Shown piece after piece: positions 10,603-23,232 of a DNA stretch of 64,000 nt; within the stretch, counting starts at the first letter, position 1; every line of letters begins with the position of its first letter. The DNA comes from Acestrorhynchus altus (taxonomy: Eukaryota; Chordata; Actinopteri; Characiformes; Acestrorhynchidae), in the NCBI GenBank assembly GCA_034509495.1, contig CM067511.1, forward strand, positions 25,455,700 through 25,519,699, in the 5' to 3' direction. The translations under genes were made by a program, and so were the position numbers. The notes below the pieces were generated by a model, which saw only the letters and a program-made list of their open reading frames with translations, was not told where the DNA came from and ran no database searches.

Positions 10603-13600
10603 GCATCCGTTACATGTAGGACTACCAATTAACAGTGATTACATCTGAAAAAGCATACAGAAGTGAAACAAAGGTTAACCCCCCAATGCACAAAGGACAT
10701 ATCAAAAGGGAAAGATCATAATGCTATGAATGAAATGTCTTCATTTAGTTGTTCACTCAGATTAACGATGCAAAGTTTCATCCAATGGCCCTGATATTAA
10801 AGAGAAAAGCAGGGGAATGCCATTTTCACCATTAAGGTCAACAAGCTAACAATTAGATTTTTTTCCCCCCCAATTATTCTGAGTGGAGCTGAAAAGGTTA
10901 GCATGCTATTACCGTTGCCTGAACGATGCAATGCTGTATGCTAGAAGGGCTGGAGCTTATCAGCTCGCAAGCACACCACCCATATGGAAAAGAAACCACT
11001 ATTGAGCCAGGTCATGTGTGCTTACCTCAAATTAAGATATAATTAAGATAGCAATGCAGACATAGCACTCAAGCCCATTAGGAAGTTCTCGAGTACGGGC
11101 ATGGATTTTATGTATTTGGGAGTGTAATCAATAGATTTACAGGAATATATCACTTTATTCAGAGATATTGGGCCACTATACCTGCCCCTTATAAAGCATT
11201 TGTAAGTGTTGAGCCTACTGCTCTAATCATTTAAAAAAATATCAAAAACTAAGAGATAAAATGTACATCATTAATTACAATTATGTCACTCATATAGGTA
11301 ACACAGGATTATAATTAAACACTCATCTTAATAAATGACTTTTGTGTTTTATTAAAAGGTTTACTGATTATTTAATATCACTTTGTAACAGATTCTCTTG
11401 TACAGCAAAATAATAAACATTACATTGCTTCCCAAAAGTTGGGAATTAAGATTTCATTAAGACTGTTTGCACAAACATTGGTATTTGGGCTTCCTAAGTC
11501 ATATGACCCAGTGGCATATGTAAGAAAAATGAACACAGAGTAAAATAGGTTGTTGTTGTTGTTGGTGTTTACCACAACAGCAATTTCCAAAATGGCATAT
11601 TTTTCATAAATATATAAAGTTTGGAGCTAAACCTCCTTATATTGATCTAAACCCACCTTCATAGGTTTAAAGATTATGCTTTGCTGTCATTTATCCAACT
11701 TAAACTATCAGCTGAACTATAAATATGTAGCAGAGGTCAGAAGTGTGGCTCTTAAAGTAGTGGCTTTGTTTTGGAATTGAAATAGAGTTATAAAGTATTG
11801 CATCAGTAGTGGTTCCCTGAACATTTTCAAATGAAGTTCTAGTTAAGACAATAAATAAAATGCAAAAATAAGGGTTCTAAAGGCAATGATACTGAACTGT
11901 TTTTTCAATCTGAAAAGTGAATTATGGTAATGAGAGTAATTATGAGAACTTCAGGACTAACAATAACCACTGGAGACATGGGCTTTAAACAAAGCTAACG
12001 CAACGTGACAGTGAGCACAAAACATCGAGTAATTAAGGCCTATTAAACACAGGGCCAGAGTCAGATCATAGGGAGGAAAATGAAGTTTTAAGGCGGTCGC
12101 TTTCATGACTCACTGAGATCAGAAAGGATTTAACATCAGACACTAGGGTTGAAGGTCCAAACTAATCAACACCTCCATCTAAGACCCCTTTCCCCTCTGC
12201 AATCTAGCCACCCTCACAATTTCTCTGATGAATGTGGCAGAGGTTTGATTCTGATACGTGTTATATATCTGGGAATTAAACGAGAGAAAACAGCAGGAGG
12301 GCAGAACTGGAAGAGGCTGTGTTGCAGGGAAGAACAAAAGAGTTAGATGGCTGTGCAGTCACATCTAAAGCAGAACGTTCAAGCTGACCCAGTGAGTGTG
12401 GTCTTGCATCCTAATATTGGCAGTGGCAATTGCGAGTATTGAAGCTGGGTCTTCAGGTTGAGCCCTAAACTCAATGAAGTCAGTGAGATGATGAGGGAGT
12501 GAGCTACGAGCCAGATCCAGAAGTTGATTTATAGTTAGTAAAGAGTCAGTTAGTGCACAGAGATGGCACCACTGTTCTCCACTTTTAACAACTGACCAGA
12601 ACCCGTTGATTAGGCCACACCCCATGTCACTCAGTCCACTCTCTTCTTTCAAACCAAAAAATCCTAAATATTAAGTCTAAAAGACTACAGTGAGGCCAAG
12701 TGAGTGTCAGACACTAATATGCTGGCCTTATAGCAGGGATGGGTCATTTTAAAACGTAGAAAATCAAAAACATGGAAGGCGGAACCTTTGTTTATTGTAT
12801 AACCATTATCTGTGGTTCTATGCTTGGAGCACATCTTTGATAAAAGGGAAGTAATGACTCATGTTGACTGGCTTGATGCTTAATGGCGTGTTCAATTCTA
12901 CTGCAAACAAATGGTTGAAGAGACAAAGGTGGAGCTCATTTGGAGCAGTTGGTTGTTAAGTACCTCCTTGACTGGCACTGTAGCAGCTGTTAGAGAAAGG
13001 GCAGACACATTATAACCTGTACCTGCACTTTAACCTCCACTACCAACTCAGAATCCCCAGTGCCCTGGCTGGGGCTGAACCTGGAACCCTCTGGATTACT
13101 TTAATGAGGATCAGAGCCACTCTGCTGCACTCCTACACATAAATGTTCCTAAATGGGTTTTGGCTTGTACATACAAATTGAAGAAAACCTTTAGAACCAC
13201 ACTGTACTTTGAGTAGTATCTTATTTTTTGCGTTTATGAGATGACAGGGTCGCTGTCCAATGAAACATATTTATCTCCAAAAGTGCAACTTTAACCGTTT
13301 AATTCATTAGAATGAAATATTGTTGTTTAATGTGGTTTTATAAGCGATCTGTGTTCTAATTGGCTGCTCTGTCTCATGCCTCAATGAAACCACATTAAAA
13401 CAATTTTTATAACCATAGCAGGAATGGGCGGGGCTAAGCGGCGTTTCTTTTTGTTTGTTTTTTTTACAGACAGATTTCTGACATTATTTCATCAGTCAAG
13501 GTGACAGATATGATGTCAGGAGTCACAAAAGGAAGAAAATGGCATATCAATGTGTTTTTGTGGGTCTATTTTAACTTACAACATCCAACAGTGTGGACAT

Positions 13601-14630
13601 CCGGTTCCACACTTTCAAACAATTTGAAGAGGTTCTTTCAGGACACCTTCTTCTAGGACACTCAATGAAACATTTGGTTATTTTCAAGACGGCAACTGCA
13701 ACTGCTTCTCCAACCAAAAAAAAAAAAAAAAAACACAGCATTCAGGAACGAAACAGTACATAGGTAATTACACCCAAAGGAAGATATCATATGCGTGCAA
13801 CTTAATGAATGGAAAGCATTTCTCAGCACTACCGGTTCCAAGAAGGCAGGAATGTAATTACTAGTGTCTCAACATAAATTCAGTTGTGTCAACCAGGTGC
13901 TCTCAACCTGAGAGTTTGCTTGAAATTCTCCAGTCTGAACTGAACGATAACAGCAGGTCAAAAAAAGTGACTGAAAGCATAATATCAGTGAAATTCACAA
14001 AGCAACATTCTACATGGCTTGGCAAAGGCACAATAGGGATTGAAAATATAAGAAGCTTAAATTTGTTTTGACATATGCGGAATGTGACATTAATGTAAAA
14101 AAAAAAAAAAGCACAGAGGCTCTGTAAACCATCCATAATCCTTGCTGACCATTAAGAAATAGGAGGTCATCTAGATAGAGAAAATACCCTTGAAGGCTGC
14201 AACGTGCTCTGAAAGTGCATGAGAAGCTGCAGTGGGATTCGTTAGCTGGTCATGTTCTATTGTTGTATGACTGAATTAAATACTTGGCACACTTTGATAC
14301 GGGAATTGCAGCTGAAAGGAACGCAGTAGGTGAGATACACAACGCGACAAACACAGCATAGAAATTAAGAGTGGGGATGAATGGAGATTTTCTTCTCAAA
14401 TATATGCATCGTCTTAAGCAGCTAATCCACATGTTCAAAGCCAAAAGACGAACAATAAATCAAGCCTAAATCTGAATGTGAAAACCAACCTATGGAATGT
14501 GACCTTTAATGTCAGACGTGTGCAAATGTAATGTGTTTTTTGTGAAAATGTAAATGTGGCACTCAACTAGATAGAATTTGTGTTAGCTAGCTAGAAAGCT
14601 GGAAGGATTTGGCTTCATGGATGAATAGAG
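10601..14630. other. No gene found; scattered minor repeats
   Basis: About 4 kb of unique-looking AT-rich DNA. It contains an inverted repeat (13326-13399), an A run (13716-13733) and, at 13020-13130 on the minus strand, a faint tRNA-like GGTTCCAGGTTCAGCCCC that may be an eroded SINE. No exon-like frame stands out. Confidence 0.5.
13326..13399. repeat. Inverted repeat with 48-nt loop
   Basis: TTTAATGTGGTTT at 13326-13338 pairs perfectly with 13387-13399. This is compatible with the core of a small palindromic transposon derivative; no further family signature is visible. Confidence 0.6.
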
Positions 14631-14633
14631 AGA

Positions 14634-14690
14634 TACTAGTGCATCTCGAAAAAAAATATATTATTTGGAAAATGTTTGTTCATTATTATT
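14634..14690 (+). mobile_element. Solo Tc1-type terminal repeat
   Basis: ACTAGTGCATCTCGAAAAAA followed by a TTTGGAAAATG-type sequence resembles the terminal repeat of a Tc1-like family whose ends read as GTGCATCTCAA, the family probably present at 53926-54672. No transposase follows before the next element starts at 14735. Confidence 0.5.
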
Positions 14691-14734
14691 TTTATAGTTA
14701 TTTATTATATACTTGTTACACTTAACGAGATATA

Positions 14735-15135
14735 CAGTGCCTTCCAAAAGTATTCATGGCTTGGATGTTTTGTTACATTACAACCTTTTTTTTAATCTGA
14801 ATTGTATGTGATGCATAAAACAAGATGGTGAAGTGAAATTAGAGTTGAAATGAGAACTGAAAATTGGCATGTGCCTATGTTTTCTCCCCCTTTGCTATGA
14901 AATAAAGTTCTGGTGCAACTAATTAACTTCAGAAGTCACATGCTAAGTCCACTTGGGCGCAATCTAGGAGTCACATCATCTGTCAATATATACACATTTT
15001 CTGAAAAGCCCCAGAGGCTGGAGCAACATTAAGCAACAGGCAAAACAAAAAAAAACACCATTAAATTCAAGGCGATCTCCAAAACGTCATGGACAAAACT
15101 GTTGAGAAATACAACTCAGGGTTGGCTTATGAATG
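14735..15135 (+). mobile_element. Truncated Tc1/mariner element, 5' part
   Basis: Starts after a TA with CAGTGCCTTCCAAAAGTATTC, a classic fish Tc1 terminus. It continues through the characteristic leader (GGGCGCAATCTAGGAGTCACAT, then GCCCCAGAGGCTGGAGCAAC) into the start of the transposase. There a frame reads MDKTVEKYNSGLAYE, the N-terminal helix-turn-helix region. Similarity stops near 15135 and no right terminus is visible, so the rest was deleted or replaced. Confidence 0.85.
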
Positions 15136-15689
15136 TGAGCAGTGCATGATGGATTGTGTCCCATCAAGAGAAGCTCAACAAAGTTTCGCAGAGTTCAATC
15201 TCATGCACACAGTTGATGTGCTGCATGTGGTTAATAGCGTCGCACTCAGAACAAGCCCCTGAAGCACATGAAGGACAAGCTGACTGCACTGCATTTGGAT
15301 TTCCAGAATTAAAACACCATTAAAATGACATTATTTCAAATAAAATCGCTCAGTTCCAAGAAACTGATGTTTGTTTGTGTACTTTTGCTTCACTTGGATA
15401 TAATAATGTCAGGTGCACACCCACATGCAGACAGCAGAGAGGTCCAGTGAAGTGCATTGAATATGAGCATGCAAGTGGACATGTACCATTAGAGGCAGGG
15501 TAGCCTATTCTATTGTATTCTATTCTATTATTTTGCAATAATAAAATGGACTCTGTCGGCCAGAAAACAGTCATGTAAAATGTAAACATGAACTTGGTTT
15601 TAACTTGGTAGGGACGTTTTGGTACCTAAAACCTGACTTTAAGTCGACTTTACGGGAAAAGTAAAAATGAAACACAGAAAGTTGGATCT
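15136..15689. other. No gene or recognised repeat
   Basis: Unique-looking sequence after the Tc1 fragment. It has short tandem TATTC-like units at about 15507-15530. Confidence 0.5.
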
Positions 15690-15960
15690 AGCCTCTTTAA
15701 GAGCGCTCAGATAACCAGCCGAGAGACTAACCATTGTCTCACTCACTCTGCACCATCCCCGGTTACCACAATCTCAGCCCAGATCTGTCGAGCCATAACA
15801 AGGGCAGCCAAGAGACAGATCAGTTCTGCATATTTGCATATTTCCCAGACTCCTGCACTAGTTATGAAATGTCACTAATCAATGTCAGCGATTGCAACAG
15901 TATCTTAGATAAACTGCAGCATCATTGCACCAGATCGCTGCAATCCTAAAACAAATATGT
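15690..15960. promoter_or_regulatory. Candidate conserved non-coding element
   Basis: High-complexity, repeat-free block with TGCATATTTGCATATTTCC (octamer-like, about 15828-15846), CTAATCAATG and a GATCGCTGCAATCC patch. It looks like a developmental enhancer by composition only; no alignment is available. Confidence 0.33.
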
Positions 15961-16139
15961 CTCGGAAAAACAAAAACAAAAGGATGAATAAAGAAACGCA
16001 ATCAAATGGGTTCACGGAGGGCAAGAGTTCTTAATAATGCTAAACAGCGAGTGGGTCTAGAGCAGCACTCCATCAGGGATCACACCTGGAGGACTCAGTA
16101 CAAACACGTCCCACAAAAGAAACGGCAACAGGTAGACGA

Positions 16140-16338
16140 GAAGAGCAGTGAAAAGCGCCGCATTTGATAATTGCCTTAATAATTTTGTTTGTTTAAGCTA
16201 AGCCTGCTGATTTCTTGGATTGGTTCTGCTGGCATTTTAATTTCTTCCTTTCTCCAGTTCCAATAGATGGCTAATCCCGCAGTGTATAATCCTGTTTGAG
16301 CAAATTCCGCTGTGCAGTCTGTCAACACAGCTGTCCCC

Positions 16339-16340
<2 letters not shown>
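16140..16340. promoter_or_regulatory. Candidate conserved non-coding element
   Basis: High-complexity block with TTGATAATTGCC, CTTAATAATTTTG and GATGGCTAATCCCG (a bicoid/Otx-type TAATCC site near 16272). It lies directly against a long CT microsatellite at 16342. Assigned on texture only. Confidence 0.33.

Positions 16341-16341
<1 letters not shown>

Positions 16342-16417
<76 letters not shown>
16342..16417 (+). repeat. (CT)n microsatellite
   Basis: About 38 uninterrupted CT units; the arginine/glutamate frame across it on the minus strand is an artefact. Confidence 0.97.
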
Positions 16418-16420
<3 letters not shown>

Positions 16421-18934
16421 AAAAAATATTATCTGACACTCTGTGATATCGAGTCATGTGTGACCATAATGAATATAATAGCACAGCATTAACACTCAAT
16501 CTGAAAAAGCGATAAAAATGGAAATGAGTTAAAGTTTTCTCCTCCTCGTTCTCCCTCGTCTTCCCCCATTAGGGGTTTTTAAAACATGACAGTGGTTATT
16601 ATCGCTAAGGTCGCAAGAAAGAAAAAAAAAAAAAAAAAGAAAAAAAACGAACTCAAGCCAGAGCACGATGGGCATCGCCTGTGTCTAAACTGATGAAGGT
16701 CCCGAAAGCAGAGGATAACACAGGTAGATCATAATTTCTTATCTGTGAGCCCTAATTAACTCACTCACACATTTGATCGTTGTTCGGCGCGAAAAGCAAT
16801 CCTTGCCATCAAATCCAATCTACCACACAGCAATGTGATTTAGCACTCATTAAATGCTAGCCGCACAAAAAACACTGGAACGTGCACCGCCACGTAGTGG
16901 GAGTCCAATGTTATGGGCCATTTCTGTTAAAGGTGCCCAGCAGAGCTGCACTCCATTCCACTCTGCCAGTCGATGCCCCAACATTAGACAGTAAGTGCTT
17001 GTTTGAGGACAACTTAATAGCTATTCTGAAGTAAGAGCAGGCGATACGGCAGAATTAACATCATACCAATATTGCAATACACAAAATGCATATTATGTAC
17101 AACATATCCACTTATGCCAACCTACATCCAGCTATACCCGCAGCAGTTACAGCAGTTACAAGGAGCTGAAGCTGCATCTGCACTTAGAGACAAAACAAAA
17201 TCGCCAATTAGCAAAGCTCATTTCCATAAAGCACTTTTGGAAGTACAGCCTATTTCATTCAAAGGTGCAGGTTTTGTTTGTTTCAACCCAGAACCATAAC
17301 ACAGACCAATACAGCAGGTGTGGAACGTTAAACTGGTTCTGGCTTTGGAGCACAGCGATGGCAAAGGCTGCACTGATCCGGCACGACGACAGACCAGACT
17401 TTAATCAGGAAACATAGCGAACTATCAATTTATTAACCTTATTTTGGTGCAACACTGTTTTTTTTTTTTTCCATAAAAAATCATTTTCAGCATTGACATC
17501 ATTCCATGTGTCGATGAATCATAGCAGCCCTAAAAATATCTATATTTGACTTAGCGAATTAAGCACCATATGGACAAAATATGTGCACTGGTGGAATTCT
17601 AAGAGCAAGTGGTGGTTTACTTGCAGCAACCGTCAGTAGACAAGAGTTAAGCACCAGTCTGTCGAACTCAAAGAAAGGAACCCTCATTTGGAAAAGGAAC
17701 AGTATTTCTGTTTGTCATTATACCTTTAACTGTGCTTGCTTAGCACTGACTCAGGCCCTTTGTAAAGGAATAAGATGCACTTAACGAACTGTGAAATCAT
17801 CTATGTGCACTCACGGCCCGGGTCCAAGAACTTTCCACAACAAAATTTAAATTCTAAGTTACCACTAAGAGTCATCATCAATCCAGCCGCCAGCATGGCC
17901 ATTTAAAGGCTATTACTTCTTAAGTGTTGCTCCGTGTTTACCGTTTGCCCTTGAGAACAGTGAGCGTTGACAAAGAAGGAGACAAAGCTGAAGCAGGCTT
18001 TAATTTTAGGATCCCTGCTGACTTCAGTTCAGGAGGCGAGGGACAGATGGAAGCTAGTATCCACTAGTAAGTACAGTGGAGGACTTCTTATTAGCAGCTG
18101 CGTTTCATCATAAAGTGATCTGATTCGTGGTGAAAATATCCCTTTATCCGAACCGCAGCAGGCATTTAACCGTTTAGCGTTTAAGGTTTATTCATGCTTT
18201 TTCACGTAGATCTCGAAATTTAAGCTGGAATCTGCCATTCAGTGTAAACCAATCACAGAATGGATGAACGGTAGTAAACTCTTTTATTCACTATTAGCTC
18301 TCAGTATCATTGGTTGCACTATTTGACTAATAAAGCTTGCTATGTGCACACTCACGAGGGTGTAAACTTCATTTGTTATTCATTCGAACCTGAACATGCC
18401 TGTCAGGTAGATTGAGAGCTACACCTAAACACGGACAAGCCCTTTTTGGTTTGCCATTACATCATTTCCATAATAAGCACTTCACAGCCATGTGGAACAG
18501 TGGGTTGGGAGCGCCGACCTTGATACTGTAAAATCCAGCCCTTCAGACCTTTTCTGACTGATTGATTACATTAGAGAACTCATTCTTTAAGTATCTGTTT
18601 GCAGGACTGGCTCGGCCTTCGCTTTATGGACTGGATTTTTAAACACCAGATTTGTGAGGTTGTATTATCACTGCACCGATGAAAATCATGTATCTCCATT
18701 TTTTCCCATGTTCAGTGTTTTTTTTCCCCGTCATTTGAACTGTGCAGCTGCTCTGTGTAAACAAATCAGGATGAATAGGCCAATAGAAATGCCTTTAAAA
18801 GCTGTAAATTACTCTTATTTTACATTCACTACCATTCAAAGTTAAGAGCGTGTTTTTTTTTTTGTTTTTTTTGGGGTTGATTTGTAAAGTTGCAATTTTT
18901 GAGATTCCTCGAATTAGAACGAACCCTGCAGGGG
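16418..18934. other. No gene; possible regulatory texture at 16730-16870
   Basis: Mostly unique sequence. The part at 16730-16870 is of higher complexity with CTAATTAACTC and several ATTA cores, and might be a further conserved element. A-rich runs occur at 16618-16648. Confidence 0.45.
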
Positions 18935-19535
18935 GACGAGCATTCTGTGGAATAACCTTCGAGACTCAGACACACTCTCGGTCTTGAAAACCTTCCTCTT
19001 TACGCAGGTTTTTGGTTAACAGCTACTTTCCACACCGTCTTTCTGTGCTACACCAGATTATCTATCAGCACTTATTTCTCTCCCTCTCCCCCCCATGTCC
19101 CAAGCTGCCACTGCTGTCTGGCTGGTGTTGGTCCATGTCCACTCATGATGCCTTATCCTGACGGATCCACCTAGATGCCCACTCATCCCACATTTGAGAC
19201 GCCACTGACAGCTTACGAATGTTCAACCTGCATGGACTTCCATATTAACACTGAGCTTGTATCCTACTCTCACCCATTCCCGACTGCATCCTCCCACTAC
19301 TACCTATTCTTCTTTATTGTTTCATACCTCTCTGTGCTTTTGTCTGTGCTTTCCAGTGTCGACCAGAGGAGGATGGGTTCCCCTTTTGAGCCTTGGTTCT
19401 TCTCAAGGTTTTTTTCCTCCTAGCCTGAGGCACTTTTTCCTTGCTACTGTTGCCTGCTGGCTTGCTCAATAGAGCCTCGGACTCGGATTTCTGTAAAGCT
19501 GCTTACATTCTACTTAAAGCGCTATATACATAAAC

Positions 19536-19601
<66 letters not shown>

Positions 19602-19611
19602 TGATTGATTG
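18935..19611 (+). mobile_element. 5'-truncated LINE 3' end (L2/CR1-like)
   Basis: The left part reads WNNLRDSDTLSVLKTFLF then TQVFG and a stop (to about 19018). This is the C-terminus of a non-LTR retrotransposon ORF2, matching the LWNSLP...LKTxLF pattern of the L2/CR1 group. About 520 bases of 3' UTR follow with the typical fish tail: GTCGACCAGAGGAGGATGGG, CTCAAGGTTTTTTTCC, TCTGTAAAGCTGCTT and AAAGCGCTATATA, then (GATT)n. Loss of the 5' end is normal for target-primed reverse transcription. Confidence 0.85.
19538..19611 (+). repeat. (GATT)n tail of LINE
   Basis: About 18 GATT units forming the 3' terminus of the LINE insertion, with one GTTT variant near the end. Confidence 0.95.
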
Positions 19612-20135
19612 GAGATATATATATTTTTATTGAATTTTTAATTCTTTCTCTGAGGTTCTTGAGTCATAGTATGTCTGAAGATTAGTTTCAGTCATAGCAA
19701 GTTACGCATTTTGTTCAGGACTTCTGAATTCATTCATTTGAAAATCAACAGGAATGAAAAAATTGAATGATTTCCATGAAGAATTCGCTTCATAGAGAGA
19801 AACCGAAGCTCTCAGTCACCCTAATGAGCCTTTTCTGTTTTTTTGCGGATACGCACTCAATGGAATGGTATGCCCTCAAGGCCTTTCCTCCTCTAAAAGA
19901 CTAGCTCCCATAAACTAACAGACCAATTACGGGATCAGAATAATTGAAGTGAAGCAACGATAGACTATCAATGTCAATTTGTTAGTTGTTTTGTTTTTGG
20001 AGTGTATGACCCTGTCAGGCACGTTGAAGTACATTTTTTTTATTTCAATGTAGTAATTAGTTTAAAATTTATTTATCTGGAAAGGACAACTTAACATGCT
20101 TAGATAAATATGGCATGAAATAATATCAATATTTA

Positions 20136-20185
<50 letters not shown>

Positions 20186-20539
20186 CAGACAATAAAAAGT
20201 GACAAAAAATTATTCACCAAGAGGGAGTTGAAAAAAAGTGTGAATATAATGATATAAGCAAGTGATTATAACACTATGTGTGTACTGGGGAAAGAGTAAG
20301 TTTAAGGACAAAGAAGGACAACTGTTAAGAGGACAATTGAAAGGAGGCTCTAGTACCCTGTTGGGCAGCTTCTAGCCTGGATACACATGAGCTATGGTAA
20401 GACATGGAGACAAACAGATTCTGTTCCTGCTGCACATTCGCAACAGTGGCTTGGTCAACATGGCCAGATAAGGCAACAAGGGAAACACATTTGCCCTCTT
20501 TTGCCAAGAACTTGTGTCTAATCAGACCACAGCTGTAAT
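19612..20539. other. No gene; contains (AAT)n
   Basis: Unique-looking AT-rich sequence with an AAT microsatellite at 20136-20182. Confidence 0.55.
20136..20182 (+). repeat. (AAT)n microsatellite
   Basis: Near-perfect trinucleotide run. Confidence 0.95.
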
Positions 20540-20817
20540 TAGGGATGACTCAAGTCTCTTAATGCTGAGTAACAGCTGATACCGATTGATTCGACCTTCG
20601 TTTATATTAACAATGCAAGCTGACAATTTAAATAAGAATACTGAAGTAAAAGAATTATTTTAGTAATAGTTTATATGATGAGACATTCTGGACTCGTTTA
20701 TTTAGTTTAGAAGCAACTTCTCCTAAAATCTTAATATCTTATAATCCACTCAGACTGACTCCCTAACCATTCAGCGTGCTGGTGCCTTTATAATATGACC
20801 ATCAAATCTGTTTGCAT

Positions 20818-20876
<59 letters not shown>

Positions 20877-21200
20877 ACACCTTCTGAATTGATACTTGTT
20901 GTTTGCTGACCAATAATGTAAAATAGCTAGTTTATACAATGGCAAACACCCTATGATTTAGTTTTTAATACCGTGTGAGGGTCTGCACATCTTCTCGGTT
21001 CTGCACTCTCTTCAGGACTGGTTTTAAAACAAACAAAGCTGCACATGTTTTTTTCCCTGCCAGTAAAACAGCTGCTTCCACAATGGCTTTATGCAGTTAT
21101 TATGTTGTGTTTCCATGCTCCACTGTAAAACAGCTCCACACTGTAGGCTCAAAAGTCTTATTTACCTTCAGGGACGTTCTTCGTGGCTGCCAGCTGGAAA
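20540..21200 (+). mobile_element. Unclassified ~600-bp repeat, copy 1
   Basis: Collinear with 43394-43980. Both begin TAGGGATG and share CAAGTCTC.TAA...CTGAG, GTTTATAT.ATGA, TTCTGG.CTC and TCAAATCTGT, followed by an internal GT microsatellite. Downstream they share CTTC..GTTCTG.ACTCTC.TCAG.. with ATTTAAAA-type sequence and ATGTTG...CCATGCTCCA.TG.AAAACAGC. No coding capacity. It is probably a non-autonomous DNA transposon; hAT is a guess from the AGGGATG end. Confidence 0.7.
20819..20873 (+). repeat. (TG)n microsatellite inside repeat
   Basis: About 27 TG units within the 600-bp repeat; the second copy has a GT run at the homologous position, so the microsatellite belongs to the element. Confidence 0.97.
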
Positions 21201-22483
21201 AGTCCATTAATGAGGTCTTGAGGCCACCAGATGCCAGTCTGAATAGACATAACTAGACGTTACCTATTAAAATACACCCGATCAGCCCCATTGTAATAAA
21301 TTTGTATTTAAATACAATTTTTTAAATTAATACATTTAAAAGTATTTTATCTGTGTGGTTGTTTTCCAGTTCTTTGAGAGAAATGTGAGTATTTGTAGCT
21401 GTCATGCCGCTCCCGGTGTCACTTGGTTAATTTGTGCTTCTGTAAGTTAAATGGTGTGTATTGCTGGTTAATTCGATCAGATTCAGGCATTAAAGATTTG
21501 GTTGGAGGTGTCAAAGAGACACCTTGAACCAGATGAGTTTCCTTAAGATACATCACCAGGACGTTCTTCGTCCTTCTGCTCAGTACATTACCGTTCAGCT
21601 GTAATTTGGAATGTTGATACTGTTTTTACAGCCAAATAAACTGCACAGTTTAATAGTTTGAAACAACCTGCTGTGCCTTAAACTTGCGCAGTACCACATT
21701 TATGATACTCATGGACATTCCACATCGTAAATAAGAACAGAAGTACTCTCAGTCATCCTAGTCATCCTTTTCAAGGGGTCACAAGAGGCAGGGGAGATAT
21801 TTACAGTGGGCAGAGGGACCTCGTGCCCTCCTCTGGCTTCTTAACTGACAGCTCGGGGCATGCCCGTCACTCCTTATTTCACTTGTGACATTTCACTGTT
21901 TGTTTTATTCTGGGCCACTGTAGGGGGCTTTTTTAATCACCAATGACTGGGTCAGAGGGCACAGCCTCCTGTCAGTCCTCCATCTCTTCAGCCCTCAAGA
22001 GGCTGCTTCTGGCTTGACGGCTCCGAAGAATCCTCTCATGTTCTTAACTACGTCGCTCCACCGGGCCTCGAGTCTGACCTACAGTACGGAAGGGAAAAGC
22101 AATAATCTCTTTCGCCACGGGGGAAAGGGAGTGTGTGGGTGAAAGAAAACAGCAGGCAGTCTACAGGCCCACAGGCTGGCTGACCGCTAGACAGGCTAGT
22201 CGACCACTGAAAAGATGGGTGTCAGTGTTTTTAACAGGACAATAGTGTTTTAACTGTGGAGAAAAAAAAAAAAAAAAATCAATACTAGTCCTGCGCCACT
22301 TCACAGCCTTTAATAAGGATATACAGAATAATGGACAGAGCTGTAGGTCAAGACATTTTCAAAAGTGACCAAGAAAGTTGAACATCAACAATGAGGTTAA
22401 TACGTTCCTTCAACAATCGCAATCAAATCACAAATGTAACAAAACATTAGCTTTTACCATTTCCTCCCTCATCGTGCACTCCC
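21201..22483. other. No gene or recognised repeat
   Basis: Unique-looking sequence with an A run at 22263-22278. No exon-like frame. Confidence 0.5.
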
Positions 22484-22690
22484 CGTGGCTATGGGGCAGG
22501 GATCGGTTGAAGGTTAGAGAAGCAGCCTGGTCACTGAAAGGTTGCCGATTTCAGAAACAGAACTAACAGGACACGGCTGAGGTGCCCTTCAGCAAGGCAC
22601 TCAACCTCCAGCTGCTCCCAAGGCACGGCGGCAAGGGCTGCTCACCATCCCAGGCGTGTGTGTTCCCTAGTATGCATGTGTGTGTGTTCA
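22484..22690 (+). mobile_element. tRNA-derived SINE, family B
   Basis: Plus-strand copy with GGTTAGAGAAGCAGCCTGG (A-box region) and AAAGGTTGCCGATTTC (decayed B box). Then come GCTGAGGTGCCCTTCAGCAA and GGCACTCAACC.CCAGCTGCTCCC, and a tail of GTGTGTGTTCCCTAGTATGCATGTGTG type. The long tail preserved here shows that GT runs are a native part of the family's 3' end. Confidence 0.85.
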
Positions 22691-22982
22691 CAAACATATT
22701 TTATTTTACAGTCTGCAATCAAGCAACTTTGAGTAGGGACACAAGCGCAAGACTAAAAGCTAACTGCCAACAGTCTCTTCAGCTTGACAACAGCACAATA
22801 TACTGAGGGGCGGACACAACCAGAAGGCAGCATCCAGTAAGATACAGTGTTTTTATCACAGTGTTAGACGAGAGTTCCGACTGCACAATATATTGCTACG
22901 GCATCATCGTTACAACAGTGCAGTAGTCATATCACAGGACATACAACGTCATGCAAGGCAAAATACTTGATGCATTCATGGG

Positions 22983-23232
22983 CGGCACCGTGGTTTTGCA
23001 GTTAGAACATTTGCCCATCCCTGGGGTTTAGGGTTCAAGTCCCTACCTGAGTGCAGTTGTCATGTTCTCCCTGTGTCTGGATGGGTCTCCATCCATAAAC
23101 ATGGGTATCAGGTGAATCGGCTCCTCTAAATTGCCCTGGCGTGGAGTGAATTTATATCTGTATGCCCAGATGTTCATTGGCATTCTGTTCTGGGTGAAGC
23201 CCCCTAGTGCTTAATTCAGTCTTCCAGGTGGA
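22983..23232 (+). mobile_element. tRNA-derived SINE, family A
   Basis: Starts GGCGGCACCGTGGTTTTGCAG (A-box region), then GGTTTAGGGTTCAAGTCCC (B box). The SINE body follows: TTGTCATGTTCTCCCTGTGTCT, GGATGGGTCTCC, then AGGTGAATCGG.TCCTCTAAATTGCCC. It is the same family as 25105-26335 but more eroded and in the opposite orientation. Confidence 0.82.

Noticed and set aside
11028..11040. Minus-strand GAG/GTAAGC donor
   Set aside because: No pyrimidine tract or open exon-like sequence precedes it; donor motifs alone are common by chance.
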